35,732 nt of DNA from contig CBFHYO010000025.1 in the NCBI GenBank assembly GCA_965660075.1, positions 1 through 35,732 of the forward strand, written 5' to 3'. The notes beneath the pieces are model-generated. The model had not been told where the DNA came from. It did not search any database and saw nothing but the letters and a program-made list of their open reading frames with translations. Within the stretch, counting starts at the first letter, position 1, and each line of letters starts with the position of its first letter. The translations under genes and the position numbers were made by a program. Below, one piece after another: positions 31,244 through 35,732 of the stretch. This stretch comes from CAYYFV01 sp965660075. GTDB taxonomy: Bacteria; Patescibacteriota; Gracilibacteria; UBA1369; GCA-2718715.

Positions 31244-32839
31244 TTATTGTAAACCCAAAGCGTCAATAGCGTTTTTGATTCTTTGTAGACTTTCTTCGTA
31301 CCCTAGAGCATATGCAAGTTCAAATGCACCTGGAGAAAATTCTTTATTCGACAGCGCTACTCTTGTCGGCCACAGAACTTGTCCGTTTTTTAGTTCGAGA
31401 TTTGAAATAACTGTAATAAATTTTTCTCTTAATTTGTCTATAGATCCAAAGTCTTCTTGTTTTAGGTGTAATACGAGTGCGTTTAGAGCATTTAGTGCTA
31501 TATCGGTTGTTACCTGCATTTTTTCGTGTTCAAACAAATTTGGATTGAAATCTTTAGTTTGTGGTGTGTGGAAAAATAAATCAATTTCTTCGAGAATTGT
31601 TTCTGGACTCTTTAGTACTTTTTCTTCGAGTGAAACTAAAGCTTGGTAAAGTTTGTTTTTTTCCGTAATGTTTTCTTCCAATGTTCTTACTGTATCTGCT
31701 GTTAAATATGTTTCCAGTAAGTTGCCTTTTTTGTAGTAGAATTCTAAAAGTTTTTCGTCGGAATTAAATGAGACATTCACGGCACCTTTTTTGTTTTCGT
31801 TAATAACACAATCTGCTTGAATTGCTTTGGCAAAGTTTTTAATCTGATTTGTGTATAATTTTCTTTTCCATTGCCAGTCGATCCATTTGAATTTATCCAA
31901 ATCAAAAATTGCTCCTGCTTTTTGGACTCTTTTTATATCAAATTTATCTATCAATTCGTTCATCGATAAAATTTCTTGTCCATCACCAGTGTTAAAGCCA
32001 AGTAAGGCTATATAATTAATAATTGATTCTTTTAGAAATCCTTTTTCTATATAGCTTTCTACGCTTACATCGTTTGTTCTTTTTGAAAGTTTCTTTTTGT
32101 TGTCACCAAGAATAAGTGGCAGATGTCCATATTTTGGTGGTTTGGCACCGAGTGCTATAAAAAGTAAGATGTGTTTTGGAGCTGAAGGAAGCCATTCTTC
32201 CCCACGGAAAATGTGAGTAATTTGCATGTCTATATCATCGCAAATTGCTGCCAAATGGTAGGTAGGAAAACCATCTGTTTTGAGTAACACGTGATCATCA
32301 AGTGTGTTTGTATCAAAAATAATTTTTCCTCGTACAAGGTCTTTAACCTCGACTGTTTTATTTTCTGGGATTGCTTGTCTTATTACAAATGGGGTTTTTG
32401 CGTCTAGATTTGCTTGGATTTCTTCAGAACTAAGATTACGACATTTTTTGTCGTACATTGGTGCTTGGCCAGATGCTTTTTGTGATTCGCGTAGTTGATC
32501 TAATCTTTCTTTAGTACAAAAACATTTATATGCGTGTTTGTTTTCGAGTAATTGAGCTACGTATTTATGGTGCTTATCTTGTCTTTCTGATTGAATGTAT
32601 GGTCCAAAGTCTCCACCTTGTTTTGGGCCTTCGTCTGGAGTGATACCAGCCCATTCTAACATTTCTATTAATTTATCTGCTGCATCGTGCACTAATCTTT
32701 CTCTATCTGTATCTTCGACTCTTAATACAAAAGTTCCTTTTTGATTTTTGGCGAATAAAAACGGATAAAGTGCTGCTCTAAGCGAGCCAATGTGTAAATA
32801 TCCTGTAGGGGATGGGGCAAATCTAGTTCGAATTGACAT
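31244..32839 (-). CDS. gltX: Glutamyl-tRNA synthetase
   Basis: Class I synthetase charging tRNA-Glu with glutamate, or a non-discriminating form that also charges tRNA-Gln; the two cannot be told apart here. 531 residues. The HIGH-type signature is HIGS (16-19) in FAPSPTGYLHIGSLRAALY, and the KMSKS equivalent is KLSKR (250-254). A zinc-binding set Cys106, Cys108 (CFC) and Cys133 with Tyr129 matches bacterial GluRS. The IFRGEEWLPS segment (210-219) is characteristic. The C-terminal anticodon-binding region (about 330-531) is helical. The gene is last in the row following the five pilin-like genes (18-base gap) and precedes the zinc-ribbon operon. The matching tRNA-Glu lies at 20712-20786. Confidence 0.97.
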   Translation of the reverse strand: MSIRTRFAPSPTGYLHIGSLRAALYPFLFAKNQKGTFVLRVEDTDRERLVHDAADKLIEMLEWAGITPDEGPKQGGDFGPYIQSERQDKHHKYVAQLLENKHAYKCFCTKERLDQLRESQKASGQAPMYDKKCRNLSSEEIQANLDAKTPFVIRQAIPENKTVEVKDLVRGKIIFDTNTLDDHVLLKTDGFPTYHLAAICDDIDMQITHIFRGEEWLPSAPKHILLFIALGAKPPKYGHLPLILGDNKKKLSKRTNDVSVESYIEKGFLKESIINYIALLGFNTGDGQEILSMNELIDKFDIKRVQKAGAIFDLDKFKWIDWQWKRKLYTNQIKNFAKAIQADCVINENKKGAVNVSFNSDEKLLEFYYKKGNLLETYLTADTVRTLEENITEKNKLYQALVSLEEKVLKSPETILEEIDLFFHTPQTKDFNPNLFEHEKMQVTTDIALNALNALVLHLKQEDFGSIDKLREKFITVISNLELKNGQVLWPTRVALSNKEFSPGAFELAYALGYEESLQRIKNAIDALGLQ

Positions 32840-32857
32840 TAAAAATAGTTTTAAATT

Positions 32858-33364
32858 TTATGATGGTGCTTGTCCACCTCCAGATTGGGGTGCTTGTGTT
32901 GTGTCTTGAACTTCTATAATTGGATCTAGTTCTTCGACAAATAACACCGTTTTAAATACAAAACTGACAATACTATAACTAAAGAAAATTATCAATAATC
33001 CTCCAATAAGTATAAGTAAACTTTTTTTTGCTTCTGAAAGTTTACTATCGTCTCCATTTGCAGTGATGAATTTAAATGAGTTTAAAATTATAAAAATAAC
33101 AGCGATTCCAACTAAAAATTGTAATGCAATACCTATTACTTGTCCGATTAAGGTTTTTGTTTTTTCTTCTCCGGATTGATTTGTTAGTGGGTTGTTATTT
33201 TCGTCTCTGAGGAAAGGCAGGTTTGCTCTATTTCTAAATTCTGCATCTAATTCTACTACAGCTACCTGAAAACTCTGTGGCGTTTCTAAGGCTGCTGCAT
33301 TGGTGCTTTGTGTAAATAAAATTGCCGCACAGACGGCTAAGCTATAAAAAAGTTTTTTGATCAT
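32858..33364 (-). CDS. T4SS pilin-like two-helix membrane protein (array member 5)
   Basis: 168 residues. Signal peptide 1-23 (after TNA). The mature part has about 50 polar residues, then two membrane helices (about 73-98 and 114-140) joined by a short polar loop ITANGDDSKLSEAKKS, and an Asp/Gln/Gly/Pro tail (to 168). The helix-loop-helix with a G-(D/N/S) turn followed by AKK is shared by all five tandem genes here and resembles VirB2/TrbC-type conjugative pilins (Pfam T4SS_pilin type) common in CPR genomes. No cysteine in the mature part. Start at 33364 is two bases after the previous gene's stop; gltX follows after 18 bases. Pilin function is inferred from fold and context. Confidence 0.82.
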   Translation of the reverse strand: MIKKLFYSLAVCAAILFTQSTNAAALETPQSFQVAVVELDAEFRNRANLPFLRDENNNPLTNQSGEEKTKTLIGQVIGIALQFLVGIAVIFIILNSFKFITANGDDSKLSEAKKSLLILIGGLLIIFFSYSIVSFVFKTVLFVEELDPIIEVQDTTQAPQSGGGQAPS

Positions 33365-33366
33365 AT

Positions 33367-33804
33367 TTAAGAATTTATGTTAGTAAGAAATCCAACTACT
33401 CCAGTAACCAATGCAAATGATATCATGATTATTACTGCTCCAACTACTGAATAAACTAGCATGTTTTTGGCATTGCCCATTTCTTCTTCGTCTCCTTGTG
33501 AGAAAACCAAACGAATACCAGCGTACACAAAAATTATCATTATAAGTAGTGAGGAGAGACTAAAAATTATTCTTATAAGTCTTGGTAAGACTTCTGTTTC
33601 TAGATCACCCTCAACAAATTGTACATTTTTATCTTTTATGGCTTTGGACTCTGTGATTTTTTTAAGATCATCTCCATTGGATCGCAGTTTGTCTAGGGCT
33701 TGTTGGGCCTTGTCTTGTGCATATATTGTTTGAATTGTTATTGGACAGAGACTTGATCCAAAGATGGTTATTGCAATTAATAATTTTATTATTTTATCTT
33801 TCAT
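33367..33804 (-). CDS. T4SS pilin-like two-helix membrane protein (array member 4)
   Basis: 145 residues from the ATG at 33804; an in-frame TTG at 33813 would overlap the preceding gene's stop and is less likely. Signal peptide about 1-29 (ending YAQ), an exterior polar region rich in Lys/Asp (about 30-74), then helices of about 78-100 and 115-140 around the loop VFSQGDEEEMGNAKNML. This loop matches the array pattern G-D/N/S, then AK. No cysteine outside the signal peptide. Very tightly spaced with its neighbours (one-base gap upstream, two-base gap downstream). Sequence identity to the other four members looks low outside the helix-loop-helix, which suggests an old duplication with divergence. 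Confidence 0.82.
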   Translation of the reverse strand: MKDKIIKLLIAITIFGSSLCPITIQTIYAQDKAQQALDKLRSNGDDLKKITESKAIKDKNVQFVEGDLETEVLPRLIRIIFSLSSLLIMIIFVYAGIRLVFSQGDEEEMGNAKNMLVYSVVGAVIIMISFALVTGVVGFLTNINS

Positions 33805-33805
33805 A

Positions 33806-34246
33806 TTAATCAATTAGAGGGAAACTAAATACAAGTTGAACAATACTATAAGCCATAAACGCTACAATCAAACCTACTATAGAATAAACTGCAACCGATT
33901 TTGCTTTTTGGTAGTTGTCTGTTTGGTCGAGTGCTGTGAGATATAAAAAACCTGAATACAATAATCCTAAAAATGCAGCAATTGTGATAAAGCTAGTTAA
34001 TCTAATAGCTACTCTTGGTAAAACTTTTTGACTAATGTATTGGTTTACTTGTTCTTGGGTGGCACTTTGTCCTGCTTGGCCATTAGTACCTGGTATGTTT
34101 ACTTTTGGTCCAGGTAGTGAGTTTGGTTTGTATATATTTTGGAAAGGTTTTGGTGCTGTTGCTTCTGGTGTTGGGTCTTCTGCACTTGCAATTAAGTTGA
34201 ATGTGCAGAGTGCGCAGATTATTATTGCTTTGAATATTTGTTTCAT
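33806..34246 (-). CDS. T4SS pilin-like two-helix membrane protein (array member 3)
   Basis: 146 residues. Signal peptide 1-22 (ending SAE or so), then a flexible exterior segment rich in Pro, Ala, Gly and Gln (about 23-75), two helices (about 84-104 and 117-141) with the loop TALDQTDNYQKAKSVA, ending close after helix 2. The loop keeps the AK pair of the array. The Pro-rich exterior part differs from the Lys/Asp-rich one of member 4 and from the cysteine-rich ones of members 1 and 2. The gene starts nine bases after the preceding gene and its stop is one base before the ATG of member 4, so the array is a single transcript. Confidence 0.82.
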   Translation of the reverse strand: MKQIFKAIIICALCTFNLIASAEDPTPEATAPKPFQNIYKPNSLPGPKVNIPGTNGQAGQSATQEQVNQYISQKVLPRVAIRLTSFITIAAFLGLLYSGFLYLTALDQTDNYQKAKSVAVYSIVGLIVAFMAYSIVQLVFSFPLID

Positions 34247-34255
34247 TGGAAATTT

Positions 34256-34981
34256 TTAGATAGAAGTAAAGAAATTTGGATTGATTATATATAGTATAAA
34301 TCCAGATAAGAACAATACAGTAAGAGCTAGTAAACTGTTTGTAATTTGTTTTTTGGCTTCGTCTACTGCGCCCTCGTCTGATCCACTAACACTTATTTTG
34401 ATACCATTGAACATAATCATAAGTATTGCAAATATTCCAGCTGCCATAGTTCCAAAGTTATAAATCAGCTTTAGATATTTTTGAATTAAGCCTGTTCCAC
34501 TTGCTGCAATTAGAACTTGTTTGGTAGAACATGTGAAATAGGCCATTTGATCTATTGCACGACCGTTAGGTATTGTTTTTTGTAGTTCTGGGGATATAAA
34601 TTTATCTGTTGTGTCTGCTTGTGGGCAGGAATTTACATAGTATTCGCTGCAGGCATTTATGACTATTGCATCGCCAGTGACTTGTTTGTAGCTGCACATT
34701 CTGAGAACCGTGATTAATTCTTCGGGGTTGCTTGTGAGTGGTTCGTCTAAAAGGGTTATTACTGCCCCTTGCGAAAAAATAGCTTTGTATAATTTTGCTA
34801 CGGCCCCTCCAGCAGTAGATCCTTTACTCCCATCGCAGAGTGGATCTCCTACATAGCTTGGGACACAATTGGCACCCTGTAGAAAATCTATGTAGGTTTT
34901 GTTTGCGAGGGAAATTTGGGGTATTAAGAATGCAGCAAAAAGGATTGAAATTATAGTTTTTTTGAATTTATTTTTGAACAT
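34256..34981 (-). CDS. Cysteine-rich T4SS pilin-like membrane protein (array member 2)
   Basis: 241 residues. Signal peptide about 1-26 (LAN), an exterior domain of about 145 residues (27-171) with six cysteines (39, 49, 96, 111, 119, 151), two membrane helices (about 172-196 and 212-233) and a short tail. The inter-helix loop ISVSGSDEGAVDEAKKQITNS carries the array pattern G-S-D then AKK. Six cysteines fit three disulfides in the oxidising exterior, suggesting a stable folded head rather than a bare pilin. The gene begins five bases after member 1 and ends nine bases before member 3. The head domain matches nothing I recognise. Confidence 0.8.
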   Translation of the reverse strand: MFKNKFKKTIISILFAAFLIPQISLANKTYIDFLQGANCVPSYVGDPLCDGSKGSTAGGAVAKLYKAIFSQGAVITLLDEPLTSNPEELITVLRMCSYKQVTGDAIVINACSEYYVNSCPQADTTDKFISPELQKTIPNGRAIDQMAYFTCSTKQVLIAASGTGLIQKYLKLIYNFGTMAAGIFAILMIMFNGIKISVSGSDEGAVDEAKKQITNSLLALTVLFLSGFILYIINPNFFTSI

Positions 34982-34986
34982 AGAAA

Positions 34987-35732
34987 TTAGCTATAAAGTA
35001 GGGTACGAATTATTATTACTATTGTATAGGAAAGTAGTGTGAATGTGATAGCAAAAATAAAGTTTTTAATTGCAGCTTTGCCTTTGTCTGTGGCTTCTGA
35101 ATTTCCACTAGCTACAATGGTGTAAAAACCTCCCATAATTAGAAAGAATACTGCTATTAAAAAACTTAAATTACTGAGAGTGTTAATTATATAAAGTAAA
35201 AAATTAATTGCTGGATTGTTTTCGCCAGCTCCTTGATCGTCTATTCCCTGGAATCCTATTTGTCCTTCGGTTTTTAGTACCTTATTTACATCTAGTGATT
35301 CTGCAGTATAACCAGGTTCGATATCTAGGTACTCAGGCAGGTTTGTTCTTAGACATCCAAAGTAAGGAAGGTTTGAGCAACTTGTAGTAATTCCTAATTC
35401 TGTGGCTGGACTACCTGTGACTGCAGTTAAATTATCATCAATGTCTGCTTGTGGATTTGCTTTGCATTTCTCTTGAGCTGCTGCAAAATTCATGTTGCAT
35501 GTTTCGCGACCTCTATCGATTTGGCAATTTTTGTTTTGATCTAGTGTTATTAAAGATCGGAGAGTTTTAATATTGCTTGCACTTGGATCGAATGTGTTTA
35601 GGTTTCTTGTAAGATACAAGCAATAATTTATTTGCATTGGTGCTGGGGCTGGAGCCTGGGCTGCTGGTGCTGGTGCTGGTTGGGCGGCAGGTGCTGGTTG
35701 GGCTGGTTGGGCTGCTTGTGTTTGTGCTGGTG
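34987..35732 (-). CDS. Cysteine-rich T4SS pilin-like protein with Pro/Ala/Gln linker, 5' end outside window (array member 1)
   Basis: At least 247 residues and open at the window end. An internal ATG exists at 35637, but the same frame continues without stop through 35638-35732 as a Pro/Ala/Gln-rich stretch, so the true start lies beyond the window. Order: Pro/Ala/Gln linker (31 residues visible), an exterior domain of about 145 residues with six cysteines (6, 38, 47, 58, 87 and 95 counted from the Met at 35637), then two helices (about 152-174 and 190-211) with the loop VASGNSEATDKGKAAIKN, the array pattern. The stop is at 34987-34989. The protein should have a tethered, disulfide-bonded head; the missing upstream part may hold a signal peptide or another domain. 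Confidence 0.8.
   Translation of the reverse strand, partial: PAQTQAAQPAQPAPAAQPAPAPAAQAPAPAPMQINYCLYLTRNLNTFDPSASNIKTLRSLITLDQNKNCQIDRGRETCNMNFAAAQEKCKANPQADIDDNLTAVTGSPATELGITTSCSNLPYFGCLRTNLPEYLDIEPGYTAESLDVNKVLKTEGQIGFQGIDDQGAGENNPAINFLLYIINTLSNLSFLIAVFFLIMGGFYTIVASGNSEATDKGKAAIKNFIFAITFTLLSYTIVIIIRTLLYS
35638..35732 (-). repeat. Pro/Ala/Gln-rich low-complexity coding repeat
   Basis: Reading minus, the frame of the upstream-open pilin-like gene gives a run of Pro, Ala and Gln codons (31 residues visible, motifs such as PAQP, PAPA, AAQP). The DNA has tandem GCTGGT/GGTTGGGCT units and is much more G+C-rich than the surroundings. It is a flexible spacer of the sort used to hold a domain away from the membrane or wall, cut by the window edge. 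Confidence 0.85.

Noticed and set aside
35638..35732. Simple-repeat or CRISPR-like element in the G+C-rich end
   Set aside because: The repeat units are codon-sized and keep one open frame continuous with the pilin-like gene; there are no unique spacers between fixed repeats.

Overview
The window is a compact, AT-rich (about 30% G+C by eye) bacterial segment. Small genes, tight packing, short versions of several housekeeping proteins, an archaeal-type AMP phosphorylase next to acetate-forming enzymes, and a run of two-helix VirB2/TrbC-like pilins all point to a Patescibacteria (CPR) genome. No rRNA is present to place it further. The standard genetic code fits: about 35 genes run uninterrupted, and UGA is a stop for two of them, which argues against the UGA-glycine lineages (Gracilibacteria, Absconditabacteria). 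This placement is inference from gene content.

Layout. 1-3538: heat-shock block with dnaK (cut by the window edge), hrcA and grpE, and a divergent HD-domain gene sharing a perfect CIRCE operator region with dnaK. 3660-5479: a tiny basic protein, GAPDH and the tRNA-modification gene tsaC. 5480-8423: an unusual two-promoter leader, then rsmH and an ftsL-like gene (a remnant of the division/cell-wall cluster), fructose-1,6-bisphosphatase, and an ECF sigma factor. 8465-10222: the sigma factor's likely membrane partner (FecR-like plus DUF5667). 10253-13603 (minus): envelope operon LCP ligase - D,D-carboxypeptidase - mraY. 13638-18935 (plus): an unknown membrane-anchored protein, ComEC and a UvrD helicase-nuclease fusion. 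18939-20583 (minus): exonuclease III and an unknown protein. 20712-24422 (minus): rpmH-rnpA-yidC-khpB, a signal-peptide/SLH/RlpA protein, a small FtsL/DivIC-like protein and tRNA-Glu. 24562-26397 (plus): a PP2C-like domain joined through one membrane helix to a probable beta-propeller. 26421-31199 (minus): six tightly packed genes, zinc ribbon - lipoprotein - PHP - pta - ackA - AMP phosphorylase. 31244-32839: gltX. 32858-35732 (minus): five tandem pilin-like genes, the last open at the window end.

How it fits together. GAPDH, FBPase, Pta, AckA and AMP phosphorylase outline a fermentative metabolism in which nucleotide ribose can feed lower glycolysis and acetyl-CoA gives ATP. MraY, LCP, carboxypeptidase, the RlpA/SLH protein, RsmH and FtsL-like proteins imply a peptidoglycan wall with an S-layer-type surface. 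ComEC and the pilin array fit a DNA-uptake or host-contact lifestyle.

Four of five convergent gene pairs are separated by compact bidirectional terminators. No gene-free stretch exceeds 300 bases. The most unusual items are the five-gene pilin array with its Pro/Ala/Gln-rich tether, the shared CIRCE/divergent promoter, the rsmH leader, the degenerate phosphatase-propeller protein, and the AMP phosphorylase/acetate operon.
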